From contig CM047427.1 in the NCBI GenBank assembly GCA_026168455.1, positions 39,064,905 to 39,128,904 of the forward strand: DNA of 64,000 nt, given 5' to 3'. The DNA comes from Theocolax elegans (Eukaryota > Arthropoda > Insecta > Hymenoptera > Cerocephalidae). The position numbers and the translations under genes are program-made. This document shows, piece after piece, positions 45,576-55,187 of this stretch; within the stretch, counting starts at the first letter, position 1, and each line of letters starts with the position of its first letter. The notes under the pieces were generated by a model. That model had not been told where the DNA came from, searched no databases, and worked only from the letters and a program-made list of their open reading frames with translations.

Positions 45576-45612
45576 ATCGCCTTAAAAGAACTTTGTCGAC
45601 GAAACGTCGAAA
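45576..45612 (+). ncRNA. Second hammerhead-like GAAAC motif
   Basis: TCGACGAAACGTCGA forms a 6-bp stem around GAAAC, the downstream hammerhead box. An upstream CTTAAAAGA is a poor match to CUGANGA. It shares GACGAAACGTCG with the motif at 955-966. Confidence 0.2.
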
Positions 45613-45769
45613 TTTCTATATTGAAATTTGTGTTTTTTTTTGGTTTCTTTAACATCCAACCAACCTGCCTTATTCAGTTCAAGAAATTATTCAAATTTTA
45701 TAATAACATGGAGGGTGAAACTTCAATCTACTCGGTAATAAATAATGTAATACAATAATTCCCCTTCTT

Positions 45770-46070
45770 CCACTTAACGTTTAGAAAACTCATCCCTTCC
45801 TATGAAAATTTACCCCCCCCCCCCCCTCCCTCCATAAGAAAATTCATCCCTTCCTGAGAAAATTATCACTTTCTTTTCTCTTCAGATAGTTTTCATTGGT
45901 CAGTCAAAAATTTGCCCTTCTTCTTTCATTTGCTTTATCTTTAAAAGAAAGTTCGTCCCTTCCCCTTCTTTCATTTAATATATAGAAAACTCATCCCTTC
46001 CAAAGAAAATTTACCCTTCCATAAGAAAATTCACTCAAATTTGCCACCTCTTCTTTCGTTTGCTTCACCT
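45770..46070. repeat. Imperfect pyrimidine-rich repeats
   Basis: Diverged copies of AAAACTCATCCCTTCC and AAAATTTACCCTTCCATAAG with a poly(C) run (45812-45825). This may be Polinton upstream regulatory DNA; TTTAAATAGGG near 46071-46081 is TATA-like. Confidence 0.5.
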
Positions 46071-46152
46071 TTAAATAGGGAAGAGAATTTCTTAGGAGAG
46101 CACAGTATCCTTACCGTTAAACAAGTCAAAATTTTATATTAAGGTAAAGAAA

Positions 46153-46572
46153 ATGGCTTCGTTTAATTTTTTTGAAAGAATTGTACAGTTACTTCATGCA
46201 GGGTTCCCAGATGGCGATTTTTTCTCTTCGTTGCTCTCGTATAATAAACATCAAAATACGTTAGAGAGAAAAGGAAAGAAAATCGCCAACTGGTTACTCT
46301 GACTTCATGAAGCTTTGCACAATATAAGTGATTTAAGCAATAATGATATACATTATTGGTTAAATATGTGTAATTCCACTTTGAAGGAATTGAATAATAA
46401 AATGACTGATACTAATCTGACAAGAGGGGAGAAACAAAAGTGTCAAACTTGTATGATACATCTTTCCTGCATTCAAGTTGAATTTGAACAACATATTAGC
46501 GGGGAGGAAGTCTTCAGGCGCATGAAACAAAAGAAGCAAGAGTTGAATGGCGAGATGTTAAATCAGCTTTAA
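46153..46572 (+). pseudogene. Small Polinton ORF interrupted by a hAT-type MITE
   Basis: ATG at 46153 opens a frame that enters the MITE at 46199 and stops. Beyond the MITE and its duplicated 8-bp site the same frame resumes (46310) and runs to TAA at 46572. Without the insertion, 102 codons would be continuous. The protein is helical and charged (EFEQHISGEEVFRRMKQKKQ) with no known domain. It lies just upstream of the polymerase gene. Confidence 0.6.
46199..46301. mobile_element. hAT-type MITE, 103 bp
   Basis: Target duplication ACTTCATG (46191-46198 and 46302-46309). TIRs start CAGGGTTCCCAGATGGCGAT and, inverted, CAGAGTAACCAGTTGGCGAT. An 8-bp duplication and a CAGGGTT-like start are hAT hallmarks. 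Confidence 0.8.
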
Positions 46573-46736
46573 AACCTAAAAAACCGAATTAGGACAGGTG
46601 TAATTGTAAACATCAGTCACATAGATATTCTAAGTTTCCTAGATGATTCACTAAAGCTCTTTAAAAATCAGATAAGTATGTGCTTAGAAAACTACAATGC
46701 TGTGAAAGTGAATTCTGATTTTGTTGCGCAATTTTA

Positions 46737-49700
46737 ATGCAAAAAAATGAAGAGGATTCAACAGATATCAAATACTTTACAACTGAAAGTGCTACAGTAT
46801 TCAAGTCAACGAATTTAGAAGAATGGTTCGATGAAAACATAAAATGTAACATTCTTGCACAAATTGAAGAATTTCAAGAAACAGATTCTGGATGGACGCT
46901 GAAAAGTATTATCAGTTTGTGTATAAATATGAAGAAATATTCTCCTCTCAAGGGAAGTTCTTATATTCCACTTCCCAAATTTATTCAGACGAAAAAAGCT
47001 TGTGTTAATGTTAAAAATAATGACACTCAATGTTTTAAATATGCTATTTTGTCAGCCTTATATCCAAGTGAAAGTAATCCCTGCAGGGTAAATCACTATC
47101 GTATGTACGAAAATAAATTAAACTTTGGTGATATACAATTTCCAGTGAAACTTAAAGACATGACAAAATTTGAAAAACTTAACAATATTTCCGTAAATGT
47201 GTATATGTTGAAAAAATACGGTTCCAGATATGAAGTATCACCTTGTCATATTACTGCTGATAAAAAGAATCAACATGTAAATCTTCTTATTATTCAAGAT
47301 TTTTACATAGATGAGTATGAAGAAAATAATTGTGAAAATGATGAAAGTGTGCCCCATTATCATTATGTATGGATTAAAAACTTATCCCGTCTTTTGGGTT
47401 CACAAATCTCAAAAACGAATATAAAATCCTATCATTGTGAAAGGTGTTTACAAATTTTTTATAGTGCGGAAAGACTGAATATTCACGAAAACGATTGTAA
47501 AAACTTAAATAAATGTCGAATAAATTTGCCTAGCTCTGAAAATAATATTCTCAAATTTGAAGACTATAATAAAAGTGAAAAAGTGCCATTTGTTATTTAT
47601 GCAGATTTTGAATGTTTACTGAAACCTACGGAAAATGAGAATGCGTTTCAACTTCATGAAGCATACAGCATAGGCTACTATATAAAATGTAGTTATGATG
47701 ACAAATTGTCGAGTTATAAAGCATATAGACAAGAAAATGAAGACGAAGAGACACCTGCAATGTGGTTTGTTCGAGAATTAATGTCAATTGTTAAGAAGAT
47801 CGAGCAACTGTATAAATATCCAAAGCCATTGAAACTTACAGATAAAGAAGAATTAATCTTTCGGAGATCAACCATTTGTCATATATGTAGGAAACCAATT
47901 CGTGGTGAACAGCAAGCAGTAAGAGATCATTGTCATCTTACAGGACGGTAAGTCATTAATTTTATTGTTTTTAATGAAAAAATTTTATCTAGTTTTCTAA
48001 AAAAGGATTTTTGTATTACAGGTTTAGAGGAGCAGCTCATAATGCATGTAATTTAGGATATAAAGACTCAAGATTCATTCCAGTCATCTTTCATAACCTC
48101 AATTATGACACACACTTCATTTTAAAAGAGATTGCCACTTCCTCAACAATGAAAGGACGAGTTTCTCTGATACCGCACAATAAAGAGAAATATATTTCAT
48201 TCTCAAAATATATAGATGGCTGCAACATTAGTTTCAGATTTATAGATTCATGGAGATTTCTTCCATCATCACTAGAAAAACTAGCATCATATCTAGAAAA
48301 TGTGCCTATTGCAGTGAGTTAATTTTTAACAGATGGATTTACTCATGATCAAATTACTTTTCTAAGACGAAAAGGTATATTTCCATACGATTATGTTAAT
48401 GGGTTAGATAAATTAATGAGTACAAAACTACCAGAGAAGAGACAGTTTTACAATAAACTGACAGATTCCCACATTGCTGAAGAGGATTACAAACATGCTG
48501 TTCAAGTCTTGGATGCCTTTCATGTAAAAAATCTAGGAGAGTATTCTGACTTGTACTTAAAAACGGATGTATTATTGTTGGCTGATGTCTTTGAAAGTTT
48601 TTGAGAGACATCTCTGAAAGCATACGGCTTGTGTCCAGCTCACTTTTACACAACTCCTGGACTAACATTTTCAGCAGCTCTTAAAATAACAAAGGTAGAA
48701 CTGGAGCTACTTACAGATATTGATATTAGTGTTGTAATCGCTACGCAAAGGCAAACAATCCATATATGGGTTTATCATACGATGAGAAACAAACAACAAA
48801 ATCTCTCTTTTATTTTGATATATACGGATGGGCAATGGTACAACATTTACCGATCGGTAAATTTAAGTGGATTGAATATGAGTCGAATCCAAACTTTTTC
48901 AATGCACCACCAGACGCTGATACAGGTTACTTTGCTGAAGTAGACTTGCAGTATCCTGAAGAAATACACGATGATCATCGAGACTTACCTTTTTGTGCAG
49001 AGCATCGTTCACCTCCTGGTTCAAAGCAGACAAAACTTCTTACGACGTTAGAGGATAAAAAAAGGTACGTCATTCATTATCGTGCATTAAAACAAGCAAT
49101 AGGCATGGCTCAAACCTTATGTTGAAATAAATACAGAAAAGAGAAAGCAGGCAAAGACCGAGTTTGAAAAACTTTTTTATAAGTTACTAATTAACGCTGT
49201 ATATGGAAAATGTATAGAGAGAGAGAGAGGTCTCGAATTGATGTGCGTCTAGTAAATAAATTTACAGGCAGATACGGAGCAGAAGCACGTATAGCGTTAC
49301 CAAATTATCACAGTTGTGCAATCTTTGATGAAAATTTGGTTGCTATTCAGCTGAAGAGAACGAGTATCACAATCAAGAAACCAATATATGTTGGTCTTTG
49401 TATACTTGATTTATCTAAGCCATTACTTTATGAATTCCATTATTCATATATGAAGCATCGTGTAGGAGAAAAATGTAAACTTCTCTATACCGATACCGAC
49501 AGTTTGATATATGAAATCAAAGACATAGATATGTATAAAATAATAAAAGAAGATATTCATAGATTTGATACTTCTGATTATCCCGCGAATAATCAATTTA
49601 ACATTCCTCTGGCAAATAAGAAAGTTCTTGGAGTAATGAAAGATGAATGTTCTGGCAAGATTATGACAGAATTTATCGGTCTACGAAGTAAAATGTATAG

Positions 49701-50445
49701 TATTTTAGTTGAAGGAGGAGACACAGTCAAGAAAGCAAAAGGTATAAAATCTGCTGTTGTAAAAAAATCAATTACTTTCGAAGATTACAAAAAATGTCTT
49801 CAAGATTTTGTTATTATAAAACGTGAGCAGTGTAACATTCGGTCAAAATTACATGTAGTACACACTGAAAAACAATTGAAAATTGCACTTAGCCCTCACG
49901 ATGATAAACGATACTTATTGCCTCAAAGTACCGACACTCTACCTTGGAGACATTACAGAGTTGTAGAAGAAAAGATAGCGCAAGCGGCTGTGCAAGTAGA
50001 GAGAGAAATGGAGAGGGGAGATCCTACAACAAATCACAAAAGCCTGAGAGAGGTGAATACTGAAGTAGCCAATGAGATAAAAGAACAGAGGGCGCAAGCA
50101 GCTTTACAAGTAGATAGAGAAATGGAGAAGAGAGATCTGACATCCATCCAAAAATACCAAAGGGTGGTGGATGATGAAACGGAGAAGGGGGATGAAGCAG
50201 CCAATGAAATGCTGATTGAATATGATCTTATCGAGGAGTTCATGCAAGATTGGTCGTCATCAGTGGAGAGGGAAGGTTCTCAAAAAGTTGAAGGAAGGGA
50301 TATATTGCAAGAGTCAATGGTAGGGTCAGGAATCGAGGAGGGGATCGGCTTATATGAAGGAAGAGACGATACTGAGGAGCACATTCGAGCAATCGAACAA
50401 CTAGAGAACTGCCAACCTTGTAGAAAGAAAGCTAGACTCAACTAA
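46737..50445 (+). pseudogene. polB: Polinton DNA polymerase B (protein-primed type), decayed
   Basis: Exon 1 (46737-47947) has a C2H2-like finger (YHCERC..), exonuclease motif I VIYADFECLL and a CHICRKP..RDHCHLTG zinc cluster. A 74-bp GT-AG intron (47948-48021) joins in frame to RGAAHNACN and the exo II region [10 protein letters not shown]. In-frame stops lie at 48320 and 48602, and frame changes near 48730 and 49125-49210. Polymerase motif A is shortened ([10 protein letters not shown] lacks residues between D and YG). Motif C YTDTDSLIY and KKAKGIK are intact in the last frame (49210-50445). The C-terminal ~150 residues are a charged repeat extension. It would replicate the element genome from protein-primed ends; this copy cannot. 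Confidence 0.9.
47948..48021 (+). other. Spliceosomal intron in the polymerase gene
   Basis: Starts CG|GTAAGT and ends TTGTATTACAG|G. Reading through gives an immediate TAA, while splicing keeps frame inside the conserved [12 protein letters not shown] region. This supports a real intron. Confidence 0.8.
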
Positions 50446-50449
50446 CCTA

Positions 50450-50548
50450 AAAGTAAGCTTTGTTTTTATTTATTACCAAAAAAAAATTATACTTTCTATT
50501 TTTGCTTTTAACATAAATACTTATGTTTTTTCTTATTTTGATTTCAGA
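50450..50548 (+). other. Possible intron before the small ORF
   Basis: GTAAGC at 50451 and a polypyrimidine tract TTTTTTCTTATTTTGATTTCAG ending at 50547 sit immediately before the next ATG. The small ORF could be reached by splicing from the polymerase transcript. Confidence 0.35.
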
Positions 50549-50800
50549 ATGGATCTATCAGCTTTAAATAAAGTTGCTGAATCTGTTTTCTTGCCAAGGA
50601 AAAAAGTGACAGACTTGGAGAAAGGTCACCAGTACATGGTGACTGCATTGAAGGAGGTGAAGACCAGGTTTGGTGACAAAGTCGTGGCCGAACTTGATGA
50701 AAGCTTCCAAATTTTCTTACCAGAAAAGATTTCAACAAACATGCTGAAAAATCAAGAAGTTTTCTACAATTTAGCTAACACAGCAAATAAACTCAGCTAA
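50549..50800 (+). CDS. Small conserved Polinton protein
   Basis: 83 codons, intact, with MDLSALNKVAESVFLPRKKV then YMVTALKEVKTRFGDKVVAE and FQIFLPEKI. The alternating beta-like strands suggest an OB-fold nucleic-acid-binding domain, and similar short ORFs occur in insect Polintons as far as I recall. No catalytic motif. Located between polymerase and integrase, whose gene converges on it from the other strand. Confidence 0.6.
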   Translation: MDLSALNKVAESVFLPRKKVTDLEKGHQYMVTALKEVKTRFGDKVVAELDESFQIFLPEKISTNMLKNQEVFYNLANTANKLS

Positions 50801-50984
50801 TTTGTAACTTATCAAGGCGGATCATCTTTTAAGTTTGATTCTTGCCAATCAATAATAAGACAATAATTATTTTAATCATGTATATTTATTCAAATTTTAA
50901 TTTGTACATATTAGATAAATAAAATATGATTAAATAATCTATACAATATGTTCTCTTATTTAGTATATCCATTAATTTCCTATA

Positions 50985-51902
50985 TTATTTAATTTCATTT
51001 TTATCTATCCAACTATTATGCTCGCTACTAAAGCCTAACCATTTAACATATACACGACTACCTTTTTTCTTCAAAACTTTTTCTACTAAATAAACTTCCG
51101 GATACATAGTTTTCTGAATTTCCGTATCATAAAAGCCACCAGAGACGGGATTATCATTATAATCTTTGACGTGATAAGTTATAGGATTAGTCTTAACAAC
51201 TCGCGTTATTGTGAAAATTTCAGTAGACCAGTTTGGTGTATAGCCTTTTTTGAAAACATGCTTTATTTTACTTATTCGTACTTTATCTCCTACTTTAAAT
51301 TTCGGTTTATTAATAGGTACATTCTCGGCTATAAAATGCTTCTTGATCTCTCTTTCATTTGCCCGTGTAACATTTTTGGGCGCAATCCCAATTGTCCGAT
51401 GTTTCCTTCCATTGTAAGCTTTGACCAAATCCTGCAGAATATCAATCCATTTATAGTTCCCTCTTTTACTGAACTCTATCCACATTGCATTTTTCAGTGT
51501 TCTATTAAATCGCTCACATATACTTGCATGAAGGTTACTATGTGAAGAGTATAGATGAATCTTATATTTTTTCATTAGATTTTGAAAATTTGAATTGTAA
51601 AACTCTTTTCCTTCGTCGGTTTGAAGCTTAGACGGTACACGTCCTTGCTTTAATATTGTTTTCATTGCTAAACTAACGTCACTTCCATTTTTGGATTTTA
51701 CCGGGACGACCCATGCATGTTTTGAAAATATATCTATAACTGTAAGTAAGTAACAAAACCCTTTGTTCTCCTTAGAGTAAGGAATCATTTCTACAAGATC
51801 AGCTTGCCAAGTTTCATCTATTGCTCGTATATCGTATTTTCTTCTCTTATATCTACGTCGTGCTGGTTTGTGAAGTTCTTCAACTATTTTTTTTCGATCC
51901 AT
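50985..51902 (-). CDS. Retroviral-type integrase with C-terminal chromodomain
   Basis: 305 codons, intact. The catalytic DDE triad is visible: D in TWQADLVEM (residue 35), D in LQTDEGKEF (about 96) and E in SICERFNRTLKN (about 130). A basic SH3-like region follows (FKVGDKVRISKIKHVFKKGY, about 206-225), then a chromodomain-like end (VEKVLKKKG..VYVKWLGFSSEHNSWI, about 270-300). This matches Polinton integrases, which insert the linear element DNA. The usual N-terminal zinc-binding HHCC part is short or missing; ATG at 51902 is the first available. First gene of a minus-strand cluster convergent with the polymerase. Confidence 0.9.
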   Translation of the reverse strand: MDRKKIVEELHKPARRRYKRRKYDIRAIDETWQADLVEMIPYSKENKGFCYLLTVIDIFSKHAWVVPVKSKNGSDVSLAMKTILKQGRVPSKLQTDEGKEFYNSNFQNLMKKYKIHLYSSHSNLHASICERFNRTLKNAMWIEFSKRGNYKWIDILQDLVKAYNGRKHRTIGIAPKNVTRANEREIKKHFIAENVPINKPKFKVGDKVRISKIKHVFKKGYTPNWSTEIFTITRVVKTNPITYHVKDYNDNPVSGGFYDTEIQKTMYPEVYLVEKVLKKKGSRVYVKWLGFSSEHNSWIDKNEIK

Positions 51903-51911
51903 TATAGTTTA

Positions 51912-52451
51912 CTATATACTGAGAATGTTTTCATTTAATTCTTTTTCACGATCTGCTTTATCTTCTTGTAATGTTCCATTTAATTCTTTAACAATGAAAT
52001 CAATACCAGAAAAATTGCGTTGTGTTAGATCGTAAAGATATTTTAATTTTGGCTCCACTTCGAATTTATATTTTTGAAGTTCCTCCTTATACTGACTTAC
52101 AACATCAACAAGTTCACCGATTTTCGATGTTAAAAAATCTATTTCAGTCTGTAGAATAACTTGTAGTGCATGCAAAGAGACGGCATCGTATGGTTGACTG
52201 GCTTGCCCAATATTACACACCCGTTTATTTTCTAAATCGAAATTACCGTCTATTGTAAAATTGAAACCAACACCTGGTGGGCCGCGACTCTCTTTCGAGC
52301 CCACAAGTTTTCTTCCAAACACATCGAGACTCATGACGGAACTGATTAGAAACTTGTATGCATCAGTATATATGTCCTGCTTCACGTAGTTCTTCAATAA
52401 TTGATTGAATTTCATTTGTGTGATTGTTATTTCCTGCTGACCGTTCAGCAA
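51912..52451 (-). CDS. Fibre- or stalk-like Polinton protein
   Basis: 179 codons. It has a collagen-like GPPGVGF stretch near residues 58-64, then FTIDGNFDLENKRVCNIG, a pattern seen in trimeric fibre shafts, and a helical coiled-coil tail (LTSKIGELVDVVSQYKEELQ). An attachment or fibre role is inference. The N-terminal ~30 codons overlap the end of the upstream gene in another frame, so the true start may be an internal ATG. Followed after 9 bp by the integrase start. Confidence 0.55.
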   Translation of the reverse strand: MLNGQQEITITQMKFNQLLKNYVKQDIYTDAYKFLISSVMSLDVFGRKLVGSKESRGPPGVGFNFTIDGNFDLENKRVCNIGQASQPYDAVSLHALQVILQTEIDFLTSKIGELVDVVSQYKEELQKYKFEVEPKLKYLYDLTQRNFSGIDFIVKELNGTLQEDKADREKELNENILSI

Positions 52452-53178
52452 TCAATAATCGAAGTCGCTCGACAAGCTCATTTGGATCATCCCAGTAGAT
52501 TAGATCTATAGATGAATTTTTTTTTGCTATTTTATACTTTGGTATGAGACTTCCTCCGCTGGTAGGTTTGATTTTGCGATTGCTGCGAAACATAGGTGCA
52601 ATAATATTTGTGTATTTTCTACTTCTCGAGGTTCTTATAGACCCATTTTTTTTATGTCTTTTCCGATGAGCATTTATTGCCTCTAATATGCTTCGATAAT
52701 TTTCACGATCTGTTGAACTTAAAAGATTATCATTTGGTTCTTTTTTAAACAGTAATTCCATTAGTCCACTACTTTTAGGATAAGATGCACCATTTACTTT
52801 TATAAATTTATCAAAAAATTGAATTTCTGCATCGCCAATCATATACACTCCATTAACGTTTCGTACTCCATATATATTGTCAATTTTGCTTCGACTTTTA
52901 TTCAATAATGATAAAAAATCATCTCCATTGTCTTCTTGAATAGACTTGAATGTAGAATTAACCAAAGTTTCATACTCTGAAAAATTATCATCATCATCTA
53001 GTGTAGAATTCGCATCATTTACATCATTTACTACATAACTCGACCGGTCAAATCTCATTCGCCTTCTTGCTTTTGAACTTTGCTTAGGAGATGGAAGGCT
53101 TTTGTTTTGTGAATCGACAAGTTTCTCGAGTGGTGAAATAACTGGTTTCAATGTATGTATATATAGGGAGTTTGACAT
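52363..53178 (-). CDS. Conserved Polinton hypothetical protein
   Basis: 271 codons, intact. The N-terminal half is acidic and disordered. The C-terminal half is a compact domain with GLMELLFKKEPNDNLL, RSRKYTNIIAPMF and YWDDPNELVERLRLLIAE, ending in a helix EIQSIIEELREAGHIY. I recognise this arrangement from Polintons of arthropods but not its function. It is divergently transcribed from the PLA2-domain gene across a 118-bp gap. Confidence 0.7.
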   Translation of the reverse strand: MSNSLYIHTLKPVISPLEKLVDSQNKSLPSPKQSSKARRRMRFDRSSYVVNDVNDANSTLDDDDNFSEYETLVNSTFKSIQEDNGDDFLSLLNKSRSKIDNIYGVRNVNGVYMIGDAEIQFFDKFIKVNGASYPKSSGLMELLFKKEPNDNLLSSTDRENYRSILEAINAHRKRHKKNGSIRTSRSRKYTNIIAPMFRSNRKIKPTSGGSLIPKYKIAKKNSSIDLIYWDDPNELVERLRLLIAERSAGNNNHTNEIQSIIEELREAGHIY

Positions 53179-53296
53179 TCTGCTCAGTGAAATCCATGTT
53201 CACATCACAAAGTCAAGTTTTACATTAAGCTGTTAAAGTATATAAGCATCTATTTTATATCTTTTTCATCAGTTGTAATTCATCATTCAAAGAGTC
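53179..53296. promoter_or_regulatory. Divergent promoter between capsid-side genes
   Basis: 118 bp with GTATATAAGC (53237-53246) as a TATA box about 50 bp before the plus-strand ATG, and TATATATAGG on the other side near 53157-53166. Inferred only from position and sequence. Confidence 0.45.
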
Positions 53297-53986
53297 ATGA
53301 TTGTATACAAATCTAAAAGGCGAGCGGTAGGCTCTGGATTACTTGATAAAGTAATCAATAACTTACCTTTTGAAATGCATCTTCCTGGGTATCAATATTG
53401 CGGACCCGGAACTAAATTGAAAAAACGATTGAAAAGAGGTGATCCTGGGATCAATCCACTTGATCAGGCATGTAAAGATCATGATATCGATTACTCAAAT
53501 AAAAATGTTGACCGTAAAGTAGCGGATTTAAAGCTTGCCCAAAAAGCTCTGCAGCGCGTTAAAGCTCAGGATGCAAGTATTGCTGAAAAAGTATCGGCTT
53601 TTGCTGTCGCAAACGCTATGAAGATGAAAGCTAAAACTGGAATGGGATTGAAATTTGGTAAATTAATGGTTGCGGCTAAGAAATCACTAAAACCGAGTAA
53701 ATGTTCACGCAAAGTTATTCAATCAGCCTTAAGAGGAGCTCGGCAAGCTGTCAAGAACGCAGGAGGTAACAAAAAGGTTATCTTGCCAAGAGTACTACCC
53801 ATTCCATCAAAAATTGGTGGAGTTATTCCTTTTCTCATACCATTGTTCGCTGGACTAAGTGCCACCGGTGCTCTGGCTGGAGGAGCTGCTGGAATAGCTA
53901 AAGCTGTAAATGATGCAAAAGCTGCACAGAAAGATCTTGAAGAAAATAAGAGACATCATAAAGCTATGGAACGGTCTCTATCTTAA
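53297..53986 (+). CDS. PLA2-domain minor capsid protein with pX/pVI-like hydrophobic tail
   Basis: 229 codons, intact. Residues 31-67 hold the viral phospholipase A2 signature: calcium loop YCGPGT (34-39) and catalytic His-Asp in DQACKDHDIDYS (56-67). This type of domain is known in parvovirus VP1 and in Polinton/adintovirus proteins, where it helps membrane penetration. A basic middle follows, then a glycine/alanine-rich hydrophobic segment (IGGVIPFLIPLFAGLSATGA, 173-192), like adenovirus-type membrane-active cement proteins. First gene of a plus-strand capsid cluster. Confidence 0.85.
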   Translation: MIVYKSKRRAVGSGLLDKVINNLPFEMHLPGYQYCGPGTKLKKRLKRGDPGINPLDQACKDHDIDYSNKNVDRKVADLKLAQKALQRVKAQDASIAEKVSAFAVANAMKMKAKTGMGLKFGKLMVAAKKSLKPSKCSRKVIQSALRGARQAVKNAGGNKKVILPRVLPIPSKIGGVIPFLIPLFAGLSATGALAGGAAGIAKAVNDAKAAQKDLEENKRHHKAMERSLS

Positions 53987-54408
53987 ACCATATAAAAAAG
54001 GAAAGGGATTGTTTATTAAACCGCATATTGGTAATGGTTTGGTTAAAAAAAAAAAAACTTCGATTTAATTTTACCAAATCGTGCATTGACTGATTATGAT
54101 CTTATAAAATTTTCACGTATATTGAAAATCCCAAATTTTAGAGGAGTTTTTATGAGAAATAATCTGCCTTCCAATGGTCCATGGTTAAATGAATCTGCTA
54201 TCGTTAATTTGGATGACTTCGAAAATAAAGGGACTCATTGGTTCTGACGTAATTTATTTTGACAGTTTTGGAGATCTTAAGCCTCCTATTGATCTCATGT
54301 TATATTTTAATGTGAAAGAAGTGAAATATATCTTATACAAGATATCAAAATTTTGATATATATATTTGCGGTCATCTTTGTCTCCAATTTTTAGCCGGTA
54401 TGCTATAA
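53970..54408 (+). pseudogene. Adenain-like cysteine protease, frame-broken
   Basis: The frame begins inside the end of the preceding gene (LYLKPYKKGKGLFIKP repeats). A 13-A run (54045-54057) shifts it. The body continues with LPNRALTDYDLIKFSRI, NLDDFENKGTHW (catalytic His, codon 54236), then a second shift after W. The rest reads VIYFDSFGDLKPP (acidic residue) and YICGHLCLQFLAG (catalytic Cys, codon 54367), with stop at 54406. The order His-Asp-Cys is that of adenovirus-type maturation proteases in Polintons. All catalytic residues survive, so the breaks may be recent or sequencing errors in homopolymers. Confidence 0.8.
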
Positions 54409-54411
54409 AAG
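54404..54411 (+). promoter_or_regulatory. TATA box TATAAAAG before the penton-like gene
   Basis: Lies 44 bp upstream of the ATG at 54455 and overlaps the stop codon of the protease gene. A plausible initiation region follows (CATTCTCTTC). Confidence 0.5.
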
Positions 54412-54454
54412 AGAGGGATTGATGATCAACAAGATCATTCTCTTCTAACCAGTC

Positions 54455-55144
54455 ATGGAAGATAGTTTCACTTTGAGTCTTTCTGGAAAATCATCTGTTT
54501 TAGAAGCGCAATATTTTCCTTCAATTGAACTACCTCATAACAAAAATTTTGCATTGGGTTTAGTTGAACTTTTAACATTCAACTCGATTCCTAATGTCGA
54601 TCATACAAATAATAAACTTCATTTAAAAAGCGGAGATACTATTTTTATCCCGACAGGCAGTTATGAAATAGATGCTATTAATAAATTTTTACAAGAAACT
54701 TTAAAATCGAAAAAAATTGAATTTACAGTAAAAGCTAACAACAATACTCTCAGAAGTGAAGTTAGTTGCAGTCAACCACTAGATTTCAGACCAGACGACT
54801 CAATAGGTCGTCTTCTTGGATTTACTCCTCGCATTCTCAAAGAAAAAATACAACACAGTTCAGATTTACCCGTTAAAATACTGAAAATCAATGAACTCAG
54901 AGTAGAGTGCAACATTAGTAGTGGAGCCTATTTCAACGACAAAAAAGTTCATACAATTCACGAGTTCTTTCCTAGAGTACAGCCAGGATATAAAATTATA
55001 AAAGTTCCATCTCACGTCATATATTTACCACTTAGTGTAAAGTATATAGATCACCTTCAAATTCGAATTGTAGATCAAGACGGAAATTTAGTGAATTTCC
55101 GAGGAGAGGAAATTACTATTCGACTTCACATCAAATCAGTATAA
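54455..55144 (+). CDS. Minor capsid (penton-like) protein
   Basis: 229 codons, intact, beta-rich without signal or membrane segment. Landmarks FALGLVELLTFNSIPNV, IGRLLGFTPRIL and VHTIHEFFPRVQPGYKI match the single-jelly-roll minor capsid proteins of Polintons as I know them. It would occupy the pentameric vertices. It sits between protease and major capsid genes, the usual neighbourhood. Confidence 0.8.
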   Translation: MEDSFTLSLSGKSSVLEAQYFPSIELPHNKNFALGLVELLTFNSIPNVDHTNNKLHLKSGDTIFIPTGSYEIDAINKFLQETLKSKKIEFTVKANNNTLRSEVSCSQPLDFRPDDSIGRLLGFTPRILKEKIQHSSDLPVKILKINELRVECNISSGAYFNDKKVHTIHEFFPRVQPGYKIIKVPSHVIYLPLSVKYIDHLQIRIVDQDGNLVNFRGEEITIRLHIKSV

Positions 55145-55187
55145 TGGGTATTGTTTTCAATTCTAGCTCCCATATAAGACAACTATC

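Noticed and set aside
48314..48332. A 19-bp GTGAGT..AACAG 'intron' over the first polymerase stop
   Set aside because: Too short for splicing, and removing it would change the frame.
50034..50243. Minus-strand serine-rich frame
   Set aside because: Antisense shadow of the polymerase C-terminal repeats.
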